From Ochotona curzoniae (taxonomy: Eukaryota > Chordata > Mammalia > Lagomorpha > Ochotonidae), in contig NW_024467104.1 of NCBI RefSeq assembly GCF_017591425.1, positions 992,001 to 1,056,000 of the forward strand: a DNA stretch of 64,000 bases, given 5' to 3'. Position numbers and translations under genes: made by a program. The notes beneath the pieces are model-generated. The model was not told the origin of the DNA, did not search any database, and was given only the letters and a program-made list of their open reading frames with translations. Positions 1 through 9,627 of this stretch are shown here, in pieces. Positions within the stretch are counted from its first letter, which is position 1, and every line of letters begins with the position of its first letter.

Positions 1-430
1 TTGGAAGGTAAGCTACAAGTCACAGTCCAGCGCCACACGAAAGTAGCACAGCAGCAGGTGGCGCACGAGGCTAGGGCCCACACCCTGGGCCCGTGCACGG
101 CCAGCTAGTCCCGCGGCAGCACCACAAGGCACGCCAGCATGGAGATACAGACGTAGGTGCAACTATCACGACTACTCAAGAGGCAACATTTCATCCGATT
201 GCAGGCTGCTTTGTGCTGCTGAAAAATCCACTAACCATGACCCTCAAGAGTTTAGGCTGTGGACTTAGCTTTTTTTTTGTTGTTCATGGTAGTCAGTGAG
301 TTTTATTATATTCTGGAAATATAATTCCAGTTACTAGCATATCATTGATAGGAATTGCCACTTCAGTTACAAATCTCCAGTTTGTTCCTCCTAATGGAGC
401 TTTGTTTTTCTCTTCTCTTTAGAAGTTTCT
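1..430. other. Unassigned; GC-rich start then AT-rich DNA
   Basis: Bases 1-240 are GC- and CpG-richer than the surroundings and contain no convincing reading frame; they may be the end of a retrocopy or an LTR-related piece that extends left of the window. From about 300 onward the DNA is ordinary AT-rich intergenic sequence. Confidence 0.3.
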
Positions 431-535
431 ACTAAATGTACCGTTTCTGGGTACACGGGTTATGGAACTGTATGATAAAATGATAATAATAGTAATAAGT
501 AAAAGATTAAAAAATTAAAAATTAAAAAAGCACTT
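430..535 (+). mobile_element. LINE-1 3' end remnant
   Basis: The phrase GGTTATGGAACTGTATGATAAAATG followed by AATAATAGTAATAAGTAAAAG matches, with changes, the 3' terminus of the LINE-1 that ends at about 4990 in this window (CCTATGAAACTGTATCATAAAAT then AATAATAATGATAATAG). Only the last hundred or so bases are present. Confidence 0.5.
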
Positions 536-544
536 CTAACCAGT

Positions 545-905
545 GATTATAAATTACAGGCTCTTAATTGCTGTGGACATTGGGAAAAGCCCCTGAGACT
601 TGCAGCTGGACCGGAGAGCACCCTGGACATGCTCTTAGAAGTGGCCACATGGTCTTAATCACAGATAAGGAGGGGGTCCCGTAGCAGAGCAGGGGTATAA
701 GAAGAGGTACGTTCTCCTGGTCTAGCAAGACCCCTGGGGGCTTCAAGTGCCTTCCCTGCAAAAGCAGTGGACACTTCAGCCATAATTGTCACAAAGGACA
801 CCCAGGACCATGTTCCAGCTGCCTAAGGGATCACTGGAAATTTGCCCTCAAAGGCTCAGAACTCTGGGGTCAGCCATATCCTAGTAGATATTCCACATGG
901 AACTG
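545..905 (+). mobile_element. Endogenous retrovirus gag nucleocapsid remnant
   Basis: In one frame, 748-789 encodes a perfect retroviral zinc knuckle, C-x2-C-x4-H-x4-C. It is followed after a short KGHPGP linker by a decayed second knuckle at 811-849 (C-x2-C-x3-H-W, with the last Cys replaced by Leu). Two knuckles separated by a PG-x-C linker, the second with HW, is the arrangement of betaretrovirus-like (class II) endogenous elements. The frame ends at the stop near 903. No intact gag, pro or pol frame was seen. This is a fossil fragment with no coding capacity. Confidence 0.65.
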
Positions 906-1009
906 AAGCAGCCAGAATCCTCCATGGGGTCCAGTGACACATCTGATCAGCACTCAGGAGCCCCAGGCGGTTCTCCTAGAGAAAGGGAAGCCTACAAAAT
1001 CCCTTCTGG

Positions 1010-1400
1010 ACAGAGGAGAGCAACTTTCTCCATGCTTAGCTCTAGCTGTGGTCCCTTTTCCTCCATTAGAGTGAGCTTAATGGTCTCTCAGGCGTTCAAA
1101 AGATAAAGACCACTGTACTTACATGTTTCCCTCTGACAGTAACTAATCCAAATGTTTGAAGCATCCAGGAATAGGGGCTGGTCTATAACTGCTCAGCTTG
1201 TGCCGCTGACCAGGCTCTCTATAGGCCTGTGTTTGCTAGTCCCCCTTTTAAGTTTTCTGCTGGATTTTACAGGAGTAGAACACCCTAACTGTACTGATGC
1301 AGAGTTCATGCCTTCCTCCCATGCTAAATCATCTGGGATTTCTCTGCTGACCTGCATACGATTTCTACTCTCCAACTGTAACTATATGGCTTGCTAAAAC
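1010..1400 (+). repeat. Repeat module A, copy 1 (paired with 53.69-54.08 kb)
   Basis: Aligns by eye over about 390 bp with 53690-54075, sharing for example CTTAGCTCTAGCT, CCTTTTCCTCCATTAGAG, GCATCCAGGAATAGGG, TTTTAAGTTTTCTGCT and ATCTGGGATTTCTCTGCT. Because it directly follows the gag nucleocapsid remnant it is most likely internal or LTR sequence of the same endogenous retrovirus family. The continuation at 1400-1830 is not shared with the second copy and I could not assign it. Confidence 0.6.
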
Positions 1401-2807
1401 TATGGTGCTCTTTGAGTACTTGCCACTGCTGTAAAGTGTGTGAAGTACTTTGTCAACTCTTGTTCGAATGCTGTAAACTGCAAGTTTATGCACTTGTGAG
1501 ATTTATCATTTAGTCTCAGTTTTCCCCCTGTGTCTACGGGGCTGAGTGTGTGCATTGTTCCTTGTAAACAGGCTCTGTCATCTCCTGGGGACATAGGTGG
1601 TCATTTGATGTCACCTGGGAGACCTCAAAGTGGACAAGATTTTGAGGGTACAAGCCTGGCCTCAAGTATTGTTCAACCTTTCTTGTTTTCCATCTTCAGA
1701 AGAGGTGCTCAGGGTCCTCTGTTGGATCCGATTAGCTGCCTACTTTGGTCATCTGTGTGCAGCTGGGTGTGATCTCCATTACCACACAAGAATCAGTAGC
1801 TGAGCTGGTCCAGTCCCGCAATGAAATGCCATAGTTTTCTATAGGTGCAAATCAGTGATCATCTTTATTTTAAAATATTCAGAGTAGAGAAATATGTTCC
1901 TTGCTGTGAAACATTTTTGTAGAATCTCTTGGTACACAATCATACAAAAAAAAGATGTGTTCTTAAACTTAATACTTAGTAAGTCAAGATGGTGGAATAG
2001 GGTAAGGACACGTTTAAATGGGTAGAGAAACATTTACTCAGGATGAAGCGGAGAGGACACATTCCAGAAAATAGGAGAAGGCAGAACAATAGCAGAGGGC
2101 TACCTGGAGACTGACAGATACAGAAAAGCAGCAAAACAATAGTGCAGTGTTGCAGTGACTGATACTCCAGTGGCATTCAGCTAACAACTAGCTGAACTCC
2201 ACCAGCAGCCAGAACTCCACCAGTAACCAGGTGGGAAGGGGCTTTCACTGGGAGCCTGGGAGGTGAACCCAGACAAAGAATTGTCTGTGCTGCCAGTCTG
2301 TTTGATTTGACCAGGAGCAGAGACAGAGCAGCAGATCCCAGACAGGCAGTATAAGAACAGGGTGGATTACACAGCCCAGTCATCCTCCTAGAGCCGTTTT
2401 GGGTGTCATTTTGCCTAACGAGGCAAAGGCAAGGAAAAGGACTGAGCATAAACTGAGCCGGAAGTGAACTCATTTCTAACTCAGTGAACTGCATCAATGT
2501 GGCATTCTACAGGTTCCACCCAAGTCAGGTCCAGATAGCCCTCAGAACTGACAGCCAACGGATCCAAAACTCTAGTAGGGACACATTAGTCACCATTTTG
2601 TACACTGTGGCAAAAGTTTAGGACTACAGGGGACAACCATGAACTGTGCATGTGCTGAGCTCGTGAGAACTCACTGAATTCAGTGGATTGCACTGGTACC
2701 ACAGGAAAACAATACTGACTGTGGCATCGTACAGGTCAAAATAGACCTGTTGGTGACACAACTTTGAAATCTGCCCCAAGGAGAAGAATCTGATAACTAG
2801 AAATACA

Positions 2808-3541
2808 ATGAGCAAGAGCAAAAGAAGAGACAAAGGCAAAATGAATATTACTGAAGACTTCCCTGCAAAGGAGCAAAACCTTATGCCAACTGCAGAGTTC
2901 ACTGAGGAAGACATCGAGAAAATGTGGGAAACAGGATTCAGAAAAGTAATTTTAAAGCTTCTGATCAAGAATGAGAAACACATACAAGAGTTCAAAGAAT
3001 TTAAGGAATATGTTACACAAGCAACAGTAGCAATAAAGCAAATCAAGATTGATATACCAGAAATTAAAAACACAGTAGAACAAATTATAGGTACAGTGGA
3101 GAGTCTTCAAAATAGAATTAAACAAGCAGAAACAAGAATCTCAGGATTGGAATATATTTCCTGTCACCAGAGGGAAGCAAACAAAAAGCTGGAAGCTGAG
3201 CTGGATCAGGCCAAAAAAGGATTCAATAATTGAAAGACACTATTAAGAGGCCTAATATAAGAGTTATGGGAATCCCAGAAGGTGCAAAAAGAGAAACTGA
3301 TTTTATAGATATATTTAATGAAATAATAAGGAAAATTTTCCCTAATCTAGAGAAAGAATTTGGAATCAACATCCAGACGGGGCACAGAACTCCCAACAGG
3401 CCTGATGAAAAATGGTCTTCACCAAGACACATGATCATCAAACTCTCTTCAATTGAACATAAGGAAAAGATTCTTAAATGTGCAAGTGAAAAAAATTCAG
3501 TTGACATACAAAGGAATGGAGTGACATATTCCAGATTCTAA
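2808..3541 (+). pseudogene. LINE-1 ORF1 (RNA-binding protein), frameshifted
   Basis: The first frame (2808-3233, 141 codons) gives a lysine-rich N-terminus and a coiled-coil-rich segment (residues about 45-140, with VEQIIGTVESLQNRIKQAE heptads). The second frame (from about 3235 to the stop at 3541) continues with the L1 RNA-recognition region: IRVMGIPEG, then HRTPNRPDEKWSSPRHMII and KEKILKCASEK. The two are joined by a frameshift near 3225-3235. Normally this protein coats L1 RNA as a trimer. Here it is broken. Confidence 0.85.
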
Positions 3542-3618
3542 AAGAAAAAAAAAAAAAGTCAGCCTAAGAAACCATATCTAGCAAAGCTTTATTTTGTCTT
3601 TGAAAATGAAATAAAATT

Positions 3619-3948
3619 TGGGGCCCAGCGGCGTGGCCTAGTGGCTAAAGTCCTCGCCTTGAACTCGCCAGGATCCCATATGGGCACCGGTTCTAATCCC
3701 AGCAGCTCCACTTCCCATCCAGCTCCCTGCTTGTGGCCTGGGAAAGCAGTCAAGGACGGCCCAAAACTTTGGGACCCTGCACCCATGTGGGATACCTGGA
3801 GGAGGTTCCTGGATCCTGGCTTCGGATTGGCATAGCATCGGCTGTTGCGCTCACGTGGGGAGTGAATCATCGGAGGAAGATATTCTGTCTCTCCTCCTCT
3901 CTGTATATCTGCCTTTCCAATAAAACATAAATAAATCTTTTTTAAACA
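3619..3948 (+). mobile_element. CSINE, full length, nested in LINE-1
   Basis: tRNA-derived head (GGCCCAGCGGCGTGGCCTAG), B-box-like GGTTCTAATCCC, body with TGGCCTGGGAAAGCAGTCAA, tail TCCAATAAAACATAAATAAATCTTT. It is flanked by a perfect 17-bp target-site duplication GAAAATGAAATAAAATT (3602-3618 and 3949-3965). The insertion splits LINE-1 sequence and is therefore younger than it. Confidence 0.93.
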
Positions 3949-4457
3949 GAAAATGAAATAAAATTCTTCCACAGTAAGAAATCTTAAAAGAATTTGCCTC
4001 TTCCAAACCTGCCCTACAAATGATACTTCAAGATGTTCTCTTGACAGGGAAGAAGAATAGCATCCACCGAAACCAAAAGCAAATGTGCAGAACATCCCAG
4101 TAAAATCATGATAGAAGACTAAATTGCTGAACAATACATTGCTAAAATGACAAAACCAAATTACCACCATTCATACTTACCCTGAAAGAAATTGCCTTAA
4201 GCTCAAACATCATAGATGAGTAGACTGGATTAAAAAACAAAACCCATCTATTTGTTGTTTAGAAGAGACACATTTCACCAACAAAAAGCAGCAGAAGGCA
4301 TATCTCATGGATTTTGACGGTTTTATTTTTGTTAGTTTCATCTCTTCAAAACAGTTTCTTCTGATTAAGTTATGCAATGACTCATAGATCATACAGTAGC
4401 ATCATTTTCTGCAAGAAGGTTCTTGATTTTCATTTCTTCAGCGACACATTAGTCATT

Positions 4458-4695
4458 CAGTAGCATGTTACTTAACTTCATGGTGCTGTTAATTTCTTTT
4501 TTCTTCCAGTTGTTGATTTTGCTTTGTGGCTTTTCATTTAAGGGGAGTACAATAGCTGTGTAATGTGGACTGTCGTATCTAGTAACATGTTATTTAATTT
4601 CATGGCATTGTAAAGTTCTATTTTTCCTCCTATTGTTGATTTTGTATTGTGACTTTTCATTTAAGGGAATGTACAGTAGCTGTGAAATGGAAACT
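4458..4695 (+). repeat. Two tandem about 118-bp copies in the LINE-1 3'UTR
   Basis: 4458-4575 and 4576-4695 are two diverged copies of one unit. Each contains ACATGTTA/GCATGTTACTTAA..TTCATGG, then TTGTTGATTTTG..TTGTG and CTTTTCATTTAAGGG, then TGTG.AATG. The L1 3' end at 20.2 kb has the corresponding segment once. Confidence 0.65.
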
Positions 4696-5014
4696 AACAT
4701 ATGCAGATGTGAGATTACAATGCAGTACGCATCTCTACTTCCAGACAAAGATGGACTCCCAATGAAACTGTTTACTCTATCTTGACAATAGGATGCTGGA
4801 CTCTCTGCCATTATCCATGCCCGCAATGATGGACATATAACTGTGAATGAAGAACTGTATTTTAGCAATGATAAAGGGGAACCATGTCCGGGGTCTTGGG
4901 GAGGGGTTAATGGAAATCCCAGAAACCTATGAAACTGTATCATAAAATAATAATAATGATAATAGTAATATTAAAAATAATAAAAACAAAAAAATTAGTT
5001 TTAAACTGTTTTAT

Positions 5015-5944
5015 TCATACACCAGTTTTTTTCCCAAATATTTTTTTCATGGCCTCTTTCACATCTTTGTTCCTCAAGCTGTATATGATAGGATTCAGCA
5101 TGGGTATTAAAACAGTATAAAACACTGACACTATCATGTCATACTGCAAAACATAGCTAGATCTTGGTCGTACATACATGAAGAGAATTGTTCCATAATA
5201 GATAAAGACAGCAGCTAGGTGAGAACCACATGTAGAGAAGACCTTTTGTCTTCCTTCAGGTGAATTCATCCTCAGGATTGCGCACAGAATGAAACCATAA
5301 GAGACCAGGACAATCAGGATAGTGACAGCTTCAATGGAACTCACAAACAAGAAAAGGAGAAGCTGGTTTACATGGGTATCTGAGCAGGAAATAGCAAGAA
5401 GGGGAGGAATATCACAAAAAATTTGTCTGATTTCATTAGATGCACAGAAGGACAGGCGAAAAGTGGCCACTGTTTGTATAATGGCATGGAGAATTCCGCC
5501 CACATAAGAGGCAATGATGAGAGGCACATAGACCCTAGGTGACATGCTCACCGAGTACAGCAGTGGGTTGTAGATGGCTGCATAGCGATCGTAGGCCATG
5601 GCAGCCAGGAGGAAGCATTCTGTGGTTCCAAAAGTAACAGCCAAAAAGCACTGTGTTGCACATCCAAAGAATGATATGACTTTGTTTTTGGAAATAAAAT
5701 CGACTAACATGTTTGGAGTTATAACTGAGGAGTAGCAGGCATCCACAGAAGACAATGCACACAGGAAGTAGTACATGGGGTTGTGAAGCTTGGGATCCCC
5801 AATCACTAGAGCAATTAGTCCTAAGTTTCCAGTGAGTGTAAAGAGATAGATGACCAGGAATAGGAAGAAGAGCACGGTCTTAAGCTCAAGGTTGTCTGTG
5901 AAGCCCTTCAGCACAAATGTGGTGACTTCGGTGATGTTCTTCAT
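5015..5944 (-). CDS. Olfactory receptor, family 5 subfamily T (OR5T-like copy 1)
   Basis: Intact 309-codon single-exon odorant GPCR that would act in the plasma membrane of olfactory sensory cilia, coupling to Golf. The start MKN-I-T supplies the N-terminal glycosylation sequon at residue 3, which supports this Met. Landmarks: GN in TM1 at 39-40, PMYYF at 56-60, Cys95 before TM3, MAYDRY at 116-121, extracellular-loop-2 cysteines at 167, 177 and 187, KVFSTCG at 234-240, and [16 protein letters not shown] at 281-296. The stretches [16 protein letters not shown] and [16 protein letters not shown] are typical of the OR5T group as I know it from human. Oddity: the usual DRYVAI is DRYAAI (Val to Ala at 122), also seen in some functional ORs. 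The stop codon lies only about 15-25 bp from the poly-A end of an antisense LINE-1, so the 3'UTR must run through that element. Which OR5T paralogue it matches one-to-one is not resolved. Confidence 0.93.
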   Translation of the reverse strand: MKNITEVTTFVLKGFTDNLELKTVLFFLFLVIYLFTLTGNLGLIALVIGDPKLHNPMYYFLCALSSVDACYSSVITPNMLVDFISKNKVISFFGCATQCFLAVTFGTTECFLLAAMAYDRYAAIYNPLLYSVSMSPRVYVPLIIASYVGGILHAIIQTVATFRLSFCASNEIRQIFCDIPPLLAISCSDTHVNQLLLFLFVSSIEAVTILIVLVSYGFILCAILRMNSPEGRQKVFSTCGSHLAAVFIYYGTILFMYVRPRSSYVLQYDMIVSVFYTVLIPMLNPIIYSLRNKDVKEAMKKIFGKKTGV

Positions 5945-6739
5945 TCTGAACCTTCACTCAACCAAACTGTAGTTATTAATGCAAACTAAAAATGAAATAA
6001 TACGATGACTCAGGAAAACATTCACTACATGTTCTTACTCATTTTATTCTGGCAAGGCATGATGTCAAACAATGGAGCAGACGATGATGTAAGAAGGGTA
6101 TCAAGGCTTAATGTCAGTCCCTAAAGAATTCAGTGATGTCAGGTGTGTGTATTCACTTACCAAACTTGCTGTTTTTAAAACAATCACATTAGTTGGTTAA
6201 TTTGTCATTGAATTCAATGATCTGTTTTCACTTTAAATGTATTAAAGCATCAAGTGAATGGTTAAATTCTACTTTCTGATATAAGAATATGTGACATAGT
6301 CTAGCCGTATAGAAACCAGAGTAGAGTAAAATTGAAAAATCCTAGAGCTTCCAGTAAATGTGGGAAATGAGATTCCATCATTTATTCTTCAATGCAATGA
6401 CAACATTGAATTTACAACAATTCATGTACAAAATATTGTAACAAAAGTGATTGTTTAGAATAATTTTACATAGAGGACATTCTAATTTAGCTGGTTTTTA
6501 TAGAGTGATATGCTCCTGTATTGAACACATTATGAGCTAAGTTTGAAAATGTCCATCTCCTATTCTTATTACTGAGATTATTTTAGTAGAACTATTTGAG
6601 ATTTGAAAAAAAAGTTGAATCACACTGAACTATGTGACAGTATGTTTCATTAATTATTGTTTTATTAAGTTTGAGATGGCAAGGTATGTTTCTGGCTAGC
6701 TAGGTGGTCATTTTCAAACTTTTAAAGATTTATATTTCT
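5945..6739. other. Upstream region of OR5T copy 1
   Basis: AT-rich DNA between the OR5T start and the next SINE. It would hold the promoter and non-coding 5' exons of the receptor, but no specific site could be assigned with confidence, and I see no coding frame. Confidence 0.4.
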
Positions 6740-7074
6740 GGCCCTGGCATAATAGCCTAGTGGCTAAATTCTAGCTTTAAATTTGCCAGCGTAACTTATG
6801 AGTCCTGGTCCATATTCAAGCTGACCCTAAACTTCCCATGCAATTCTCTGCTTGTGGCATTGGGAAACTGCAGAGGATGGCCCAAAGCCTTGGAACCCTG
6901 TACTTGGGAGATCCGTGAGAGGTTCCTGGCTCCTGGCTTCTGATCAGCCTAGTTCCAGCCATTGTGGTCACTTCAGGAGTGAACCAGCAGACAGAAGACA
7001 GAGGATAAACTTTTCTGTATTTTATTCTTTCTGTGAAATTTGTCTTCAAATAAAAAATAGATAAGATAAAAAAA
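6740..7074 (+). mobile_element. CSINE, full length, moderately diverged
   Basis: Head GGCCCTGGCATAATAGCCTAG, then GGAAACTGCAGAGGATGGCC, TGGCTCCTGGCTTCTGATC, and tail TCAAATAAAAAATAGATAAG. No clean target-site duplication found. Confidence 0.8.
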
Positions 7075-8630
7075 TGCAAATTTCTGATTATCATTATATC
7101 TTGTAACCTATTAATTACTGGATGAAAATTAGTAGTTTCATTCTGAAGAATATAAAATTACCTGATTTTTCATTATAGATATTATATTTTTCAGTTATTA
7201 TTGATTGTGAATTTGGCTAAATACTATCTTAGTAAGTATTAATGGAGTTCACTGAAAACCAAAATAAAGGACAGTTACTAAACTTATACCAAAACAAATA
7301 ACTTTAAATAACATACAGTTATTAAAATTATACCAAAACAAATAACTTTGAATAATATGTATGTAGTAAAATATGAAAGCAAGAAGGTAGGAAAAATGCC
7401 AGAAGGAATAAAAATAATCTTTTCTTGTTAATCTCATAAATATTAGGTGTCAAATAATTTTCTATTTGCTTCAACGTCATTGCTTTAGTCCAGAATACAT
7501 CATTAAAAAACTGCTTTTACTGCATTTCTGTATTAATTAAATGTCTATACTGTGCATACCCAAATCACAGGAAACTCTGAGGCCATACTGTCTGCTGCAA
7601 ATGATAAATATAAGTTAATGAATTGATCAATGTCAAATTATATTTTGAATAAATGAACTTTAGTTCCATTCATAAGAATCAACCACTTAAATAATGAGAG
7701 CTGTACAAAATGAAATCCACACATCCATATTTTGTGAGGACTGGAAAATATGGATCTTCTGAAAGAATTGCCAATATCACGAGAAAATATTTTCATAGGA
7801 CTAAGGGAAACATGCAACGCAGACAAGCAACAGCTGAAATGAATTGCCTGCTGTTTTTCCCTCTCTTCCTTGAGACGATTTTTTCTTCCTTCTGCCATCC
7901 TTCCCTCCATTCTTCCTTCCCTTCTTTCTTCGCTTTCTCTTTCTTTCCTTGGTTCTTTGTGATACATTTGTTATTTCATTTATTTTATTACATTTTAATT
8001 TTAATTTTGCTGAAAACTTATTTTTTAACCACGGATTGCATGCATCCATTAATCCCTAGTGGGCTTATTGTTTGAACAAAGAATAAGGTCAAAAGATCTT
8101 TCCCCAAATCCAGATAGATGATTTTAAATAAATCTTCACCAACACAAATTCAGAGCATTTCTTGATAAAAAGTATTTCTACTACTAGCTTTTATGTTTTC
8201 TTTTTCTGTATGTAACTCATTCTCCTGTTATCCTGTTAGTCTCTCTGTAGATAGGCAAATACATATAGATACATACATATATTTCTACCACATATATGAT
8301 AACTATATGTAGGATTGATAAGGGAATACAATTTGATTGCAATGACTTATGAGATTCAAGATTTAAAATTGTGTTTTATTACATGAGAAAATAGTCACAA
8401 GTAAATTGGAGGTGGAAACACTTTCATACATTGATAAATGACTTGATTACTAATGAATAGTCTTATTTTACACATGAAAATTGATAAGGTTTATATGCTT
8501 CATAAATTCACATAAATAGGACTACATATTTCTTAATTTGATAATGAACTGAGAGCATAAAATAATACAAAGTTCTTTTTACACTCTAAAAATAATAAAA
8601 ATGTGTTTCTGTGGATATCTAGTCCTGATT
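7075..8630. other. AT-rich intergenic DNA with a pyrimidine tract
   Basis: No gene seen. 7855-7965 is a C/T-rich low-complexity stretch (TTCCTTCC/CTTTCTTT units) whose complement makes a spurious Lys/Arg/Glu-rich frame. At 7258-7360 a short duplication is visible: ATACCAAAACAAATAACTTT occurs twice, at 7286-7305 and 7331-7350. Confidence 0.5.
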
Positions 8631-8639
8631 CAGAATATA

Positions 8640-8790
8640 AAACTAAATAAACATTCTCAGCTGCTGATGAGAAGTTTAAAGTTACAGCCACTTTGGGAAG
8701 CAACTTTGAATGTCCATTTTGCATATTTAAGAGAAGTTGAACTACTTATAAGTGGAATTAATATAGATGACCACAAAGCACATATTTTTG
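8640..8790 (+). mobile_element. Possible LINE-1 3' fragment
   Basis: CAGCTGCTGATGAGAAGTTTAAA..TACAGCCACTTTGGGAAGCA resembles the standard L1 passage in which a few-hit target shows T..TACAGCCATTATGGAAAACA. It is degraded and short. Confidence 0.4.
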
Positions 8791-9279
8791 TAAAGTAAAT
8801 ATCAAAGAGTTTCAATGAGATAAAAATGAGTGGTTGCTATAATAGGACACCTGTGAATGAACAACTTAGGAAGAATAGACATACATCTTGATTCTGTGTT
8901 AGGGAGTAGTAAGGGTAAGGGTGAGGAGTTACATATGATGAGCAGTTTCTGAATGCACAGCAACACCATGGAAGGCATCGGATCATGAGGAGTTCAAGTA
9001 TGTGGCTCAGTTGTAAAGCTGCTAATTCCATAACTGGGACCTCACATTTATAACCTTATAACTCTAATTCAATATAAAGGTCTACACTTTGAAATACCAC
9101 CAACATATGAAATTGGAGATTACATTCTCAAAATTTGCAATTTTTAGTAATATAATCCAACATAGCAATACACAATTTTTTGAAGTTTTATGTTCAGCAC
9201 CTACTTTCCTGTTTAAAAATGGGGTATGATAAGTTTTCTTTTCAATGCTTGTAACTTGTTAAAATAAGAATGCATTTGA

Positions 9280-9613
9280 GGGCCCGGCGCGGTGGCGCAA
9301 GTGGTGAAAGGTCCTCGCCTCGCACGCCCGGGATCCCATATGGGCGCCGGTTCTAATCCCGGCAGCCCCGCTTCCCTTCCAGCTCCCTGCCTGTGGCCTG
9401 GGAAAGCAGTCAAGGACAGCCCAAAGCTTTGGGAACCTGCACCCGCGTGGGAGACCTGGAAGAGGCTCCTGGCTTCGGATCGGCAGAGTATCGGCCCGTT
9501 GTGCTCACTTGGGGAGTGAATCATCGGACGGAAGATCTTCCTCTCTGTCTCTCCTCTCTGTATATCCGCCTTTCCAATGAAAAAATAATAAAAATAAATC
9601 TTTAAAAAAAAAA
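9280..9613 (+). mobile_element. CSINE, young full-length copy
   Basis: Nearly consensus-looking copy: head GGGCCCGGCGCGGTGGCGCA, A-box-like TGGCGCAAGTGG and B-box-like GGTTCTAATCCC (RNA polymerase III promoter), tail CCAATGAAAAAATAATAAAAATAAATC followed by A's. The perfect 14-bp target-site duplication AAGAATGCATTTGA (9266-9279 and 9614-9627) shows recent insertion. Confidence 0.95.
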
Positions 9614-9627
9614 AAGAATGCATTTGA

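Larger units (their letters stand above)
1984..4990 (+). mobile_element. LINE-1, internally deleted (5'UTR, ORF1, 3'UTR)
   Basis: The element begins with AAGATGGTGGAATAGGG, the usual L1 5' start, has an about 0.8-kb 5'UTR, then ORF1 from 2808. After ORF1 come the typical inter-ORF phrases (CCTGCCCTACAAATGATACTTCAAG) and only the first about 150 bp of ORF2 endonuclease (TGGATTAAAAAACAAAACCC, 4227-4250). From about 4300 it jumps to 3'UTR sequence ending in an A/T-rich tail at about 4990. Thus the ORF2 body is missing. A SINE is nested at 3619-3948. The tail abuts the stop codon of the OR5T gene at 5015 on the other strand. Confidence 0.8.

Noticed and set aside
1152..1397. 81-codon frame in repeat module A
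   Set aside because: The corresponding frame is not maintained in the second copy at 53.7-54.1 kb, so no coding constraint is visible.
3589..4170. 193-codon frame on the minus strand
   Set aside because: It runs through an antisense SINE and LINE-1 inter-ORF sequence; the middle is the typical SINE-derived peptide seen in every young copy.
7638..8075. 109- and 121-codon frames on opposite strands
   Set aside because: They overlap a pyrimidine-rich low-complexity tract and have no recognisable protein features.
9280..9360. tRNA-like gene with A and B boxes
   Set aside because: The promoter boxes belong to the tRNA-derived head of a SINE, followed by the SINE body and A-rich tail with target-site duplication; it cannot fold as a functional tRNA gene unit by itself.
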